64,000 nt of DNA from Paraburkholderia sp. SG-MS1 (GTDB lineage: Bacteria > Pseudomonadota > Gammaproteobacteria > Burkholderiales > Burkholderiaceae). Below the pieces are notes generated by a model. That model did no database searches. It was not told the DNA's origin and saw nothing but the letters and a program-made list of their open reading frames with translations. Every line of letters begins with the position of its first letter. Within the stretch, counting starts at the first letter, position 1. The translations under genes were made by a program, and so were the position numbers. Below, piece by piece: positions 17,682 through 26,433 of the stretch. The stretch is taken from positions 1 to 64,000 of the forward strand of contig NZ_NPIH01000286.1 of NCBI RefSeq assembly GCF_012275575.1, written 5' to 3'.

Positions 17682-19034
17682 TCACACTGCTTTTTCCGCA
17701 TCCCGGCAATACACAGCACGCGCGCGACGATCCTCGTCACCATGCCGCAAGCGAAGACTGCCCGCCGCGGCGATGATCAGCGCAACCGCCAGAACGATGA
17801 GGCCGTTGGTCGCGCTGCCCGTCGACTGTTCGATCAGGCCCATGACCGTAGGCCCGACGAATCCCCCGAGCAGCCCGCACGAATTGACCAGCGCGAGACC
17901 GCCGGCCAACGCGGCGCCGCTGAGCCGCGAGGAGGGGAACGTGAAAATGATCGACTGCACCACGAAGAACATGAATGCGGCGGGGCACATTCCAAGCAGA
18001 CCGATCGCGGGCCGCGAGTGCGCGGCGATCAACAACCCGAGCGCCATCACAACCAGCCCGCCGACCAGCAGTAGCCGGCTGCGTGCCGAAGTGCTCGCGA
18101 AACGCGGCAGCGCCGCCGCGCCGATGGCGGCGGCAATCCACGGTGTCGCCGACAACGTTCCCACTACCAGCGGCGAGAAATGTCCCGACGCGCCGATCAC
18201 GCCCGGCAGAAAGAAGATGGTCGTGTAGATGGTCAGTTGATGGCAGAAGTACACGAGAATGGCGAGCCAGACTTGCGGATCGCCCAGTGCGTGGCGCAGG
18301 GAATGGCTGGCACGTCCGTCTCCGGCTTGCGCGTCGCGTTCGGCGGCGAGACGCGCCTCGATCTCCGCGGCCTGCGCCGGCGACAGCCACGATGCTTGCT
18401 GTGGCTTGTCGGGCAGCATCTTCCAGACCACGACCGCGAGCAGCACCGCCGGCAACCCTTCGATCACGAAAAGCCACTGCCAGCCCTGCAAACCGAGCAT
18501 GCCGTCGAGTTCAAGAAGCGCCCCGCCGAGCGGCCCGCCGACAATGTTCGCGACGCACACGCCGATCAGGAAATAGCCTGTTGCAAGCGCCCGTTCTTCG
18601 CGGGTGAACCAGTATGTCAGGTAGAGCATGACGCCCGGGAAGAGGCCCGCTTCAGCGGCGCCCAGCAGTAGGCGCATCACGTAGAACGACGTCTCGCCGC
18701 GCACGAAGGCCATGCCAATCGACAGCACGCCCCACGTCACCATGATGCGCGTGATCCATAGCCGCGCGCCCACCTTGTTCATCACCAGGTTGCTCGGTAT
18801 TTCCAGCAATGCGTAGGTGAGAAAGAACAGTCCGGCGCCGAGTCCATAAGCGGCAGCGGAAAGCCCGAGGTCGATGCTCATGGTGTGTCGGGCCAACGCG
18901 ATATTCGTGCGATCGAGAAAGCTGATGACGTAGACAACGACGAGTAACGGCATCAGCTTGCGGATCAGGAGCCGTGTAAGTGCGGATTGCGCAAGCTGAT
19001 CGGCTTGCGGCTTCATTGATCGATGCGTTGACAT
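17682..19034 (-). CDS. MFS transporter, anion:cation symporter (ACS) type
   Basis: A 450-residue inner-membrane carrier with about twelve hydrophobic segments. The ACS signatures are present: YVISFLDRTNIALA in helix 1, ALLEIPSNLVMNKVGARLWI in the 2-3 region and LLGAAEAGLFPGVMLYLTYW. Family members import organic anions such as tartrate, phthalate or glucarate. Start 19034 has GGGGGAA upstream. It is the last gene of a same-strand cluster with a beta-keto-acid cleavage enzyme and an SDR, so it probably imports their substrate. Confidence 0.92.
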   Translation of the reverse strand: MSTHRSMKPQADQLAQSALTRLLIRKLMPLLVVVYVISFLDRTNIALARHTMSIDLGLSAAAYGLGAGLFFLTYALLEIPSNLVMNKVGARLWITRIMVTWGVLSIGMAFVRGETSFYVMRLLLGAAEAGLFPGVMLYLTYWFTREERALATGYFLIGVCVANIVGGPLGGALLELDGMLGLQGWQWLFVIEGLPAVLLAVVVWKMLPDKPQQASWLSPAQAAEIEARLAAERDAQAGDGRASHSLRHALGDPQVWLAILVYFCHQLTIYTTIFFLPGVIGASGHFSPLVVGTLSATPWIAAAIGAAALPRFASTSARSRLLLVGGLVVMALGLLIAAHSRPAIGLLGMCPAAFMFFVVQSIIFTFPSSRLSGAALAGGLALVNSCGLLGGFVGPTVMGLIEQSTGSATNGLIVLAVALIIAAAGSLRLRHGDEDRRARAVYCRDAEKAV

Positions 19035-19238
19035 GTGATTCCCCCGATCTGGGTAGGTGGAACGTCGGAGATCCCGGTGCCCGGTTCGGCGCAGCAACTG
19101 CGCCCTGGCAACGGACAGCGACCCGCTTTGCGCGTGTATGCGTGGAGGCGAAGGGCGAGGCACGCGCGGCCAGATGCCTTTCGACTGCCCCTGCCATCTC
19201 CTTCCGTTTCCGTGCCGGATGGCTTGCGTGGGCGGCGA

Positions 19239-20171
19239 TCAGAAACGCACGTTGTCCTTGCCCTTGAGACCCAGCATCGCGCGCGCTTCGGCCGGCGTGG
19301 CGATGTCGAGAGACAGTCCTTCGATCACTTTTCTGATCTGCCGAACCTGGGCGGCGCTCGATTCAGCGAGTTTGCCTGGTCCAATCCAGAGCGAATCCTC
19401 GAGGCCGACACGGACGTTCGAACCCTGCGTCAGACCCATGGTCGCGAGCGGGATCTGGTTGCGGCCGGCTCCGAGGATCGACCAGACATAGTCGTTGCCG
19501 AACAGACGGTCGGCGGTGCGCCGCATGTGCATCAGGTCTTCCGGATGAGCGCCAATGCCGCCGAGCAAACCGAAAACGCTTTGAATGAAGAACGGCGGCT
19601 TGGCGAGATTGCGCTCGACGAAGTGGGCGAGGTTGTACAGATGCGAAATGTCGTAGCACTCGAACTCGAAGCGTGTTCCATTGGCGCCGCATGATGTCAG
19701 GATGTACTCGATGTCCGCAAACGTATTCTTGAAGACGAGATCGCGGCTCGCTTCGAGATGCTGCCGTTCCCAGTCGTGCTTCAGCTCCTTGAAGCGTTCG
19801 AGCATCGGATAGAGGCCGAAATTCATCGAGCCCATGTTGAGCGAGGCGATCTCCGGCTGGAAGTGATGCGCGGGGCGCAGCCGCTCCGCCACGGTCATAT
19901 GCGGGCTGCCGCCGCTGGTGAGGTTGATGACGGCGTCGGTTTGCGCCTTGATCTGCGGCAGGAATTCGGAAAACACGGCCGGATCCTGGGTGGGTCGTCC
20001 GTCACCGGGGTCGCGGGCATGCAGATGCAGGATCGCCGCGCCTTCGGTTGCTGCCGCCAGTGCGGCCTCCGCTATCTGCTGGGGGGTGATCGGCAGGTAG
20101 GGCGACATCGACGGTGTGTGGATCGCGCCCGTCGGCGCGCAGGTAATGATGACTTTACGGGTTGAGGCCAT
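19239..20171 (-). CDS. beta-keto acid cleavage enzyme (BKACE, DUF849)
   Basis: A 310-residue TIM-barrel enzyme of the BKACE family (3-keto-5-aminohexanoate cleavage type). It condenses a beta-keto acid with acetyl-CoA, giving acetoacetate and a new CoA ester, with Zn2+. Seen here: KVIITCAPTGAIHTPSMSPY at the N-terminus, AAILHLHARDPGDGRPTQD with metal-binding His residues, INLTSGG, and the late GLEDSLWIGPGKLAESSAAQ. The start at 20171 matches the family N-terminus. The upstream SDR could make the keto acid from a hydroxy acid. Actual substrate unknown; carnitine-type hydroxy acids are one known case. Confidence 0.93.
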   Translation of the reverse strand: MASTRKVIITCAPTGAIHTPSMSPYLPITPQQIAEAALAAATEGAAILHLHARDPGDGRPTQDPAVFSEFLPQIKAQTDAVINLTSGGSPHMTVAERLRPAHHFQPEIASLNMGSMNFGLYPMLERFKELKHDWERQHLEASRDLVFKNTFADIEYILTSCGANGTRFEFECYDISHLYNLAHFVERNLAKPPFFIQSVFGLLGGIGAHPEDLMHMRRTADRLFGNDYVWSILGAGRNQIPLATMGLTQGSNVRVGLEDSLWIGPGKLAESSAAQVRQIRKVIEGLSLDIATPAEARAMLGLKGKDNVRF

Positions 20172-20211
20172 GAGAATCGGAGTCCACGCAGAGGAAGGAA
20201 AGAGGGAAGCG

Positions 20212-21009
20212 TCAGAGCACTTCGACGTTGCCGCACACGGAGATAGCCTGGCCGGAAATGCCACTGCCGCCCGGCGTGCACAGGAATAGCGCGGTCGCCG
20301 CGATTTCTTCCTGAGTGGTCATGCGGCGCAGTGAGATCTTTTCGAGGTACTTCGCTTCCATCTCCGCGCAGCTCAGACCGAGCTGCTGGGCTCGCGCCGC
20401 AATCACCCCTTCCATGCGGGGGCCGCGCACAATACCCGGCTGAATGGCGTTCACGCGAATGTTGGCGGGTCCGAGTTCGATAGCGAGGCTTTTGGTCATG
20501 CCGATTACAGCCCACTTCGTGGCGGAATAGGGCGCGCGATATGCATAGCCCAATCGCCCGGCCACTGACGACATGGCGATGATCGAGCCGCCGTGAGGCG
20601 ATTCGCGCAGCAGCGGCACCGCCCGTCGCGCGAAATAGAACTGCGCGTTCAGGTTGATCGCGACCGTCTGTTCCCATTGTGCGGCGTCGATTTCATCGAT
20701 GCCGCCGGTCGGCCCGGCGATACCCGCATTGTTGATCAGCACGTCGAGGCCGCCGAGCCGGGATTGGACGTCCTCGAAGACACGGGCAACCGCGCTTTCA
20801 TCGGCAACATCGGCGAGCGTGGCCGAGATGCTTTCGTTGTTCCTGTCGGCGCGCATCGCTTCGAGCACGCGTTCGCTCGCGTCGCAGACGTGCACTTTTG
20901 CGCCCACCTCGGTAAAGGCCCGCGCGATGGTGAGACCGATCCCACCGCCGCCGCCTGTAATCAGTACACGCAAACCCGGCGGTGGTTGCAGCATTGTCAC
21001 AATACTCAT
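20212..21009 (-). CDS. SDR-family dehydrogenase (probable beta-hydroxy acid dehydrogenase)
   Basis: A 265-residue classical SDR. It has LITGGGGGIGLTIARAF (cofactor loop), D40 region VCDAS suggesting NAD preference, NNAGIAGPTGG, catalytic Ser in AMSSVAGRLG and an intact Y-S-A-T-K in APYSATKWAV. The end is typical (SGQAISVCGNVEVL). It lies 40 bases upstream of the BKACE gene on the same strand. The joint role proposed is oxidation of a hydroxy acid to the beta-keto acid that BKACE splits. A 120-bp gap with an inverted repeat separates it from the GntR gene, so it may have its own promoter. Confidence 0.9.
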   Translation of the reverse strand: MSIVTMLQPPPGLRVLITGGGGGIGLTIARAFTEVGAKVHVCDASERVLEAMRADRNNESISATLADVADESAVARVFEDVQSRLGGLDVLINNAGIAGPTGGIDEIDAAQWEQTVAINLNAQFYFARRAVPLLRESPHGGSIIAMSSVAGRLGYAYRAPYSATKWAVIGMTKSLAIELGPANIRVNAIQPGIVRGPRMEGVIAARAQQLGLSCAEMEAKYLEKISLRRMTTQEEIAATALFLCTPGGSGISGQAISVCGNVEVL

Positions 21010-21037
21010 GTCTTCTCGCTCCGTTGACAGACTGATG

Positions 21038-21055
21038 TGCTGACGCGTGTCAGCA
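21038..21055. promoter_or_regulatory. inverted repeat upstream of the SDR/BKACE operon
   Basis: TGCTGAC-GCGT-GTCAGCA, 7-bp perfect arms, lies 29 bases before the SDR start codon. It is a plausible operator for the adjacent GntR regulator, though its sequence differs from the repeat in front of the regulator gene. Confidence 0.4.
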
Positions 21056-21129
21056 ATCAGGAATGGATAGAAATAGTTGTACTAATCGAATCAATTGCAC
21101 ATGATTCCATCCGGATTCATGCGTGTTCG

Positions 21130-21849
21130 CTAGCGGTTCGCCTGTTTTCCGCCGACGTCTTCGCGCATCTGCAGGCGCTCGATCAGACTCTGGGCTGCGT
21201 CGCCGATATCGCGCGCAATGCCCGCCCGCGCGGCTTCGCCGTCACGCCGGCAAAGCGCGTCGACGATCTGCCGATGGGCTTCCATCGAGCGCCGCATGTG
21301 CGGGATGTCCGGCGCGACGACGTTGAGGAACGGCCCGATGCGAATCCACAAGCTCTGGATCGTGGCGAGCGTGATTTCGCTCGCGCCATGCCGGTAAATT
21401 CCGCTGTGGAACGCAAAGTTGCTGCGCAGATAGTCCGCGACTTCGCCGGCTTCCGCGTGCCCGTTCATGACCTCGTAAATATCCTGAACGGCCCTGAGAT
21501 GAGCGTCGGACATGCGGGTGGCGGCGCGCTGTGCCACGCAGCCCTCCAGCGCGATGCGCACGTCGCGCAGTTCCTCGACGAGTTCGAGTGTGATCGGCGG
21601 GACCATCAACGCCCGGCCCGGCCCGTCGACGAGCGCGCCTTCTGTCTGGAGCCGGGTGAGCGCGGCGCGCACCGGCATCGTGGAGGACCCGACGGCTTCG
21701 GCGACGGAACGCAGACTCAACGGCAGACCCGGCTCGAACCGGCCGCTCATGATCGCTTCGCGCAGTTGTTGATAGACCTTGCCGGCCATCGTTTCGTGCG
21801 CGACCACTTCGAGCGGGAGCACGGATGGGGATGTGGGACGCGGTGCCAA
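21130..21849 (-). CDS. GntR-family regulator (FCD subfamily)
   Basis: A 239-residue repressor. The N-terminal GntR winged helix contains MAGKVYQQLREAIMSGRFEP, then LRSVAEAVGSSTMPVRAALT. The C-terminal FCD domain (about 80-225) has DVRIALEGCVAQRAA, a metal/ligand NFAFHSGIYR and HMRRSMEAHRQIVDALCRRD. FCD members bind small organic acids. The open frame goes on to a TTG at 21900, but TTG 21849 has GGAG at good spacing and leaves the 21874-21892 inverted repeat upstream. It heads the same-strand SDR-BKACE-MFS cluster and most likely controls it. Confidence 0.9.
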   Translation of the reverse strand: MAPRPTSPSVLPLEVVAHETMAGKVYQQLREAIMSGRFEPGLPLSLRSVAEAVGSSTMPVRAALTRLQTEGALVDGPGRALMVPPITLELVEELRDVRIALEGCVAQRAATRMSDAHLRAVQDIYEVMNGHAEAGEVADYLRSNFAFHSGIYRHGASEITLATIQSLWIRIGPFLNVVAPDIPHMRRSMEAHRQIVDALCRRDGEAARAGIARDIGDAAQSLIERLQMREDVGGKQANR

Positions 21850-21873
21850 GCTCGACTCCGTTGATTTGCATTG

Positions 21874-21892
21874 CTGTGATGTGTGATCACAG
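21874..21892. promoter_or_regulatory. operator-like inverted repeat upstream of GntR gene
   Basis: CTGTGAT-GTGTG-ATCACAG has perfect 7-bp arms; inside it TGTGATCACA is itself a perfect 10-bp palindrome. It lies 24 bases before the chosen TTG start of the GntR gene, a typical place for autoregulation. Confidence 0.5.
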
Positions 21893-22114
21893 TGAGGCAA
21901 ATTCTATCCGCTGGTCGTGGGGAAGGGGCCTGGGGGAAACGTTAAGTGCGTGAGTTTGGTTTCGCCGCCGCCTCGCGCTTCATTGCCGGCTTCGATGCGG
22001 ACGCCGCTGGGTATCTCACCATTTGTCTGTTTTTATCCGCCTTCATTTTCCTTGCGGCACGCAAGATGCTCACTCTCAGAACAACGGCATGCGCCGTGAA
22101 ACCAGGAGACAGTC

Positions 22115-22378
22115 ATGGACACTTTGAAAGTTGCTTGCGCCGCGCTCGTGCTTGGCATGAGCAGCGCGGCCTACGCGCAACAAGCCGGCAAAGCACCGGC
22201 CAACAGCGGCGCGCAAACGAAGGAAACTCAGCCCGGGCAGGCGGGACAGACCATCGACGCCCCGGCCGCGCAAGGCACCCCGAACAACTCGCCCGGAACG
22301 CTGATGGATAAGCGTGCGAACGCGTTGTCGCCAAATGGTGCGTCATCGCCGCCGCGAACGGGGACGGTGAAGCAATAG
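22115..22378 (+). CDS. small secreted protein of unknown function
   Basis: An 87-residue protein with a signal peptide (MDTLKVACAALVLGMSSAAY, cut near AYA-QQ). The mature part is low-complexity, rich in Gly, Gln, Pro, Ala and Thr, and lacks Cys, so it is probably a disordered periplasmic protein. A good AGGAGA site precedes the ATG. Similar small exported proteins are common in Burkholderia; no function is known to me. Confidence 0.75.
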   Translation: MDTLKVACAALVLGMSSAAYAQQAGKAPANSGAQTKETQPGQAGQTIDAPAAQGTPNNSPGTLMDKRANALSPNGASSPPRTGTVKQ

Positions 22379-22752
22379 CAATAGACGAGCGGCCTTTGTA
22401 CTTCGCGATGCATCGTGGCGCAAAGGCCCGCATCCGCATGCGTAGCGCCAGCAGCGGCGTGACGATCGGAGTACCGCCAATCGGGCCGTCGTTCAGGCAT
22501 TAGCCGCGAATCGAATCCAGATCTCGGCGCCTGGTAAGCACGGCGGCAGCCTCACCTGTCTGACGAGGGTCTTTCCGGTCAACCCTACCATCTGGATTCC
22601 TGCCTTACGCCGAGAAGAAGGACGCGGGCGATCAATTTTTGCAGCGCTCAACCCATAACGCATAACTTGCCTGACTTTCCGCACACGTCATAAATGACGG
22701 GCTCACTATGGACCCGCTGTCCGCTAGGCAGCTAATCCTATGGAGCCAAAAA
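22379..22752. other. intergenic region upstream of lqsA-like gene
   Basis: No gene seen in 374 bp. An imperfect inverted repeat (GCGGCCTTTG ... CAAAGGCCCGC) lies at about 22389-22430, near the end of the small secreted-protein gene, and could act as a hairpin. The last 100 bases should carry the lqsA promoter; no clear sigma-70 boxes stand out. Confidence 0.4.
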
Positions 22753-24042
22753 ATGAAAAGCGTTCTTGATCGCACGACACAGCGGCACAACCGACCGGTG
22801 TTGCCGGCCTTCGTCACCTCGCGCGTCGAGCGGTATTACCGTGAGCGAGTGCAGGAAACCTGGGGCGGCGGACATATCATGCGCGGCCGCATCGCCGGGC
22901 CTGACGCGTTGCATCTGTCGAGCAACGACTATCTCGCGATTGCGAGGCATCCGGACATCATCGACAGCATGGCCCGTACGCTGCGTGAGGACGGCAACGG
23001 TCTGCTGATGTCGGGCATCTTCCTGCACGGCGATTGCCCGCAGCTTCGATTCGAAAGCCGGCTCGCCACGTTCATGCATGCGGAGGCGGGCGTGCTGTGT
23101 CAATCGGGCTACGCGGCCAACACCGGGCTGCTTCAGTCGATCGCGTCGGCGCAAACGCCGGTCTACGTCGACATGATGGCGCACATGTCGTTGTGGGAAG
23201 GCATTCGCAGCGCGGGTGCGGTGCCGGTCGCCTTCCGGCATAACGACGTTGCGCATCTGGAGCAGCAGATCGGGCGTTATGGACCGGGGGTCGTACTGGT
23301 CGACTCGGTGTACAGCACGACCGGCGGCGTCTGCCGGCTCGTTGCGATCGGGGACGTCTGCGAGCGGCACGGCTGCGTGTTCGTCGTCGACGAATCGCAT
23401 TCGCTCGGCACGCACGGTCCGCGCGGCGCGGGACTCGTTGCCGAACTCGGGCTGGAGTCCCGAGTGGCGTTTCGTACCGCGAGTCTGGCGAAGGCGTTCG
23501 CGGGCAGAGCTGGCTTCATCACCTGTCCGGTCGATTTCCAGGAGTACTTCAAATTCGAATCGAATCCCGCCATCTTCAGCTCCACGCTGTTGCCGCATGA
23601 AATCAGCGGGCTCGACGCAACGTTGTCGGTGATCGAAGCCGCAGACCGGCGGCGCGCGCGACTCACCGCGAGCGCCGCCTGGCTCAGGCAGCGTTTGACC
23701 GAACTCGGGTACAACCTGAACGGCAGCCAAAGTCAGATCATCGCCCTCGAAGCTGGCACGGAACAGCGCACGATCGTGTTGCGCGACGCGTTGGAGTCGC
23801 GTGGCATTTTCGGCTCGGTGTTCTGTGCGCCTGCGACGGCGCGCAACCGTGCGCTGATCCGCCTGTCGATCCACGCGGGGCTGAGCGATATGCAGGTCGA
23901 AAAGATCGCGAGCGTGTGCCGCGACATCCGCGCCGAGGTCGAACTCGACAAGTGGGCTTCTACGTGGCGTCTCGGGGATGAACTGTCGTCCCGCCGGCGC
24001 AAGCGCGAGACCATGGACGAAAACACCGCTGTGACAGCCTGA
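22753..24042 (+). CDS. lqsA: alpha-hydroxyketone autoinducer synthase (LqsA/CqsA family)
   Basis: A 429-residue PLP enzyme of the alpha-oxoamine synthase fold. LqsA/CqsA enzymes join an acyl-CoA to an amino acid derivative to make alpha-hydroxyketone signals. LHLSSNDYLAIARHP, LLMSGIFLHGDCPQLRFE, D213 in VVDESHSLGTHGPRGAG and the PLP lysine K247 in ASLAKAFAGRAGFI follow the CqsA pattern rather than BioF or Kbl (which have the SKT/TFSKA-type lysine block). The start at 22753 has TATGGAG upstream; an ATG at 22708 is possible. The convergent response regulator and kinase genes complete an LqsARS set. Acyl chain length unknown. Confidence 0.93.
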   Translation: MKSVLDRTTQRHNRPVLPAFVTSRVERYYRERVQETWGGGHIMRGRIAGPDALHLSSNDYLAIARHPDIIDSMARTLREDGNGLLMSGIFLHGDCPQLRFESRLATFMHAEAGVLCQSGYAANTGLLQSIASAQTPVYVDMMAHMSLWEGIRSAGAVPVAFRHNDVAHLEQQIGRYGPGVVLVDSVYSTTGGVCRLVAIGDVCERHGCVFVVDESHSLGTHGPRGAGLVAELGLESRVAFRTASLAKAFAGRAGFITCPVDFQEYFKFESNPAIFSSTLLPHEISGLDATLSVIEAADRRRARLTASAAWLRQRLTELGYNLNGSQSQIIALEAGTEQRTIVLRDALESRGIFGSVFCAPATARNRALIRLSIHAGLSDMQVEKIASVCRDIRAEVELDKWASTWRLGDELSSRRRKRETMDENTAVTA

Positions 24043-24053
24043 CAGGCGCGTGA

Positions 24054-24081
24054 CATGGGGCCCGGTTTTCCGGGTTCCATG
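24054..24081. terminator. hairpin between convergent lqsA and lqsR
   Basis: CATGGGGCCCGG-TTTT-CCGGGTTCCATG forms a 12-bp stem (two G-U pairs) with a four-base loop in the 43-bp gap between the two converging genes. No T-run follows, so it is a hairpin that may attenuate both transcripts rather than a classical terminator. Confidence 0.5.
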
Positions 24082-24085
24082 GCGC

Positions 24086-25087
24086 TTACTTTTCGCGATC
24101 GAGCCGTTCGAGGTAGCGGTCGTAGCTGAGCACCTGGCTCAGGTCCAGCCCAGGTGGGTTGGGTATGACCGAGTACACGTAATTCTGCCGGCCGCCGAGT
24201 TGCGTCGCCGGGTGCATGTAGGGTTCCCACGCCGTGCAATCCGTGGGGTAATGTCCCTCGCTTTGCCAGAAGTAAGGCAGGCTGCGCCGAGCGTCGAGTT
24301 CCTTGAGAAACTCCGCAGGCGCGTCCTGTTCGAGGGCTATTTCACGCAGACCCCGCAGTGTCTCGTCCGTATGGACGATCAGCAGATACGACTTGCCCGC
24401 GCTGTCGAGCATCAGCAGTCCGCCGGGGCAGTACGACAGATAGTGTTCGACGATGCCGAGCGAGTCGGAGATCTCGGTCACTCGCGCGGCCAGCGCTTCG
24501 TCGCGCAGGAACGCATATTCCGACACGGCCAATGTATCGAGGATCGACTGGCACACGTCGTCGAAATAGGCGTTCTGCAGATCGCGCACCGCGCGATTGA
24601 GCGCCGGCACCGCCGCCGCATCCTGCTTGCTGATGAAGCGGTGAATGATGCCTTCGTTGAAGCTCTGCACTGCGATGTGTTCGTCCGCTTTGCCGGTCAG
24701 CATGATCTTTCGCACGGCGGGGTCGGTCATGCGGCGGCAAAACTCCAGACCGTTCATGCCGGGCATGTCGTAATCGACCACCACGACCGACGTCGCCAGG
24801 AATCGCTGCGCGTTGTGCACCTGCTTGCGGACCGTATTGACGCTCAGCGCGATCACCTGGTGAGCGACGTCCTCGTCGGTCCGGTCACGAAACGGCGCGA
24901 AAATCGGTTCGTCCGATGGTCCCGGGCGCGGGCGGCTGTTCACGAAATCGAGCGCCTCCCCAGGCGAACTGAAGAAACGGAAAGCCAGTTGCGGGTCGAG
25001 CTGAAGGCACAGATTCGACAGGAAGGTCGGGCTGTCGTCGACGAACGTGACGGTCGTCGGGAAATAGAATGGTTTGATCGTGTGCAT
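24086..25087 (-). CDS. lqsR: LqsR-like response regulator
   Basis: A 333-residue protein. The receiver domain has FVDDSP (acidic pocket D17/D18), phospho-acceptor D105 in VVVDYDMPGMNG, and the Thr/Lys of MLTGKAD and HRFISKQD. About 50 residues are inserted between the second and third strands. The C-terminal half (about 180-333) has no helix-turn-helix and is not a common output domain. It resembles LqsR, whose output is also of unusual type. The ATG follows the kinase stop by two bases, so kinase and regulator are co-transcribed and probably form one phosphorelay. Confidence 0.9.
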   Translation of the reverse strand: MHTIKPFYFPTTVTFVDDSPTFLSNLCLQLDPQLAFRFFSSPGEALDFVNSRPRPGPSDEPIFAPFRDRTDEDVAHQVIALSVNTVRKQVHNAQRFLATSVVVVDYDMPGMNGLEFCRRMTDPAVRKIMLTGKADEHIAVQSFNEGIIHRFISKQDAAAVPALNRAVRDLQNAYFDDVCQSILDTLAVSEYAFLRDEALAARVTEISDSLGIVEHYLSYCPGGLLMLDSAGKSYLLIVHTDETLRGLREIALEQDAPAEFLKELDARRSLPYFWQSEGHYPTDCTAWEPYMHPATQLGGRQNYVYSVIPNPPGLDLSQVLSYDRYLERLDREK

Positions 25088-25089
25088 CG

Positions 25090-26433
25090 TTATGGCCGGG
25101 GAAAGGTCAAAGCGAATTCGGTAAACATCCCTTCGACAGACTTGCAGTCAATGGCGCCGCCTATTCCGCGCATCACATCGCGGCAGAAAGCGAGACCGAT
25201 GCCGGTACCGATCGAGGCGTCATCGATCCCTGCCGACGACGTATAGAAGCGGGTAAAGATGTGCGGCAGCACATCGGGTGCGATGCCTGCGCCGGTGTCA
25301 CGGAACAGCAACTGGTTGTTCCGCGGCCCCGGCACGAGCCGGATCGAGATCAGTGCGCTGTCCACACTGGCCATGCCGCGCAACGCGTTTTTCAGCAGAT
25401 TGAACAGCACGTGGACCATCAGCATGTCCGAGCCGTGGAACGTGAAATCTGTGGCAAGGTCGGTCAGCACCCGGTCCCGTTCGCCTTCACGAAACGGATA
25501 GCGCTCCAGCGCGCTTTTGACCGACTGCGCGATCGAGCAACCGGTAGCGCCATGCGCGTAGCCGCCCGTGAAACGCGCGTTCGCGAGCAGCATGTCGATG
25601 ATCGCATTCGAATGGATGGCCTCCTGTTCGATGCGCGAGAGCACGCCATCCATGGACTGAAGATGCACGAGACGGATTTTCGGAACCGGCAGTTCGCTCT
25701 CTTGCGCGATCGAATAGGTTTCGAGCAGCGACGGCAGATAACGGCCAAGCCCCGAAGCGCCGGCGCGAATTGCGAGCAGCGGCGTACGTAGCTCGTGGGC
25801 AATGCTGCTCGCGGTGGCGAGCATCGCGCGCTCCTGTTCGATTCTGATCCGGTCCATGTCGTAGTTCGCCACCACGCCGATCGCGACCGCGAAAGAGAAA
25901 ATTGCCAGATGCGCGGGGTAGGTCGTATGAAGGACGACGGGGTCCGTCGTCAGCCAATAGGCGAGATACGCGACCCCGATGCCGATCACGAAATTGAGCA
26001 GCAGCATCAGCCAGTCCAGCAGCAGCACCATGACAAACGCGGCAATCAATGCGCTTTCTATCCATACATTGGAGCCGTTGTTTTTCAACAGCATGAACGT
26101 AAAGAAGAAGGGCAGCGAATAGAAGATCGTTATGTACCAGTAGTACGGTAAGAATTTCTTGACCGGCGCCGGCCAGCGATCCGAAAACAGAATGGGGACA
26201 AACAGGGCAGAGCCTACGAGGCGCAGCGGCAGGTTTTCGTACGGCTGTGGGAAGAGCGTGTGCCAGACGTAGAAATAGAGCGGGAAGCCGATGATCGCAA
26301 TCAGCGCAAAGGGACCCATCCGGCGGCGCATGTATTGCAGATTGCGCGCAGCAGGGATAAATGCCTGAGTCAGAAACGGGCGCACTGCTGCCAGTTTGCG
26401 CATGCCCCAAGGCGATATTCCGGTAGTACTCAT
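25090..26433 (-). CDS. lqsS: LqsS-like membrane sensor histidine kinase
   Basis: A 447-residue kinase. Six hydrophobic segments lie between residues 40 and 190, with little periplasmic sequence between them, as in LqsS and CqsS-type receptors. The phospho-acceptor His is H213 in SSIAHELRTPLLAIRAG. The ATPase domain has NLLKNALRGM (N box), DTGAGIAPD (G1), FTRFYTSSAG (F) and GTGIGLAF (G2). It is the upstream gene of the lqsS-lqsR pair. By analogy it senses the alpha-hydroxyketone made by the neighbouring LqsA. Ligand specificity is inferred only. Confidence 0.9.
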   Translation of the reverse strand: MSTTGISPWGMRKLAAVRPFLTQAFIPAARNLQYMRRRMGPFALIAIIGFPLYFYVWHTLFPQPYENLPLRLVGSALFVPILFSDRWPAPVKKFLPYYWYITIFYSLPFFFTFMLLKNNGSNVWIESALIAAFVMVLLLDWLMLLLNFVIGIGVAYLAYWLTTDPVVLHTTYPAHLAIFSFAVAIGVVANYDMDRIRIEQERAMLATASSIAHELRTPLLAIRAGASGLGRYLPSLLETYSIAQESELPVPKIRLVHLQSMDGVLSRIEQEAIHSNAIIDMLLANARFTGGYAHGATGCSIAQSVKSALERYPFREGERDRVLTDLATDFTFHGSDMLMVHVLFNLLKNALRGMASVDSALISIRLVPGPRNNQLLFRDTGAGIAPDVLPHIFTRFYTSSAGIDDASIGTGIGLAFCRDVMRGIGGAIDCKSVEGMFTEFALTFPRP

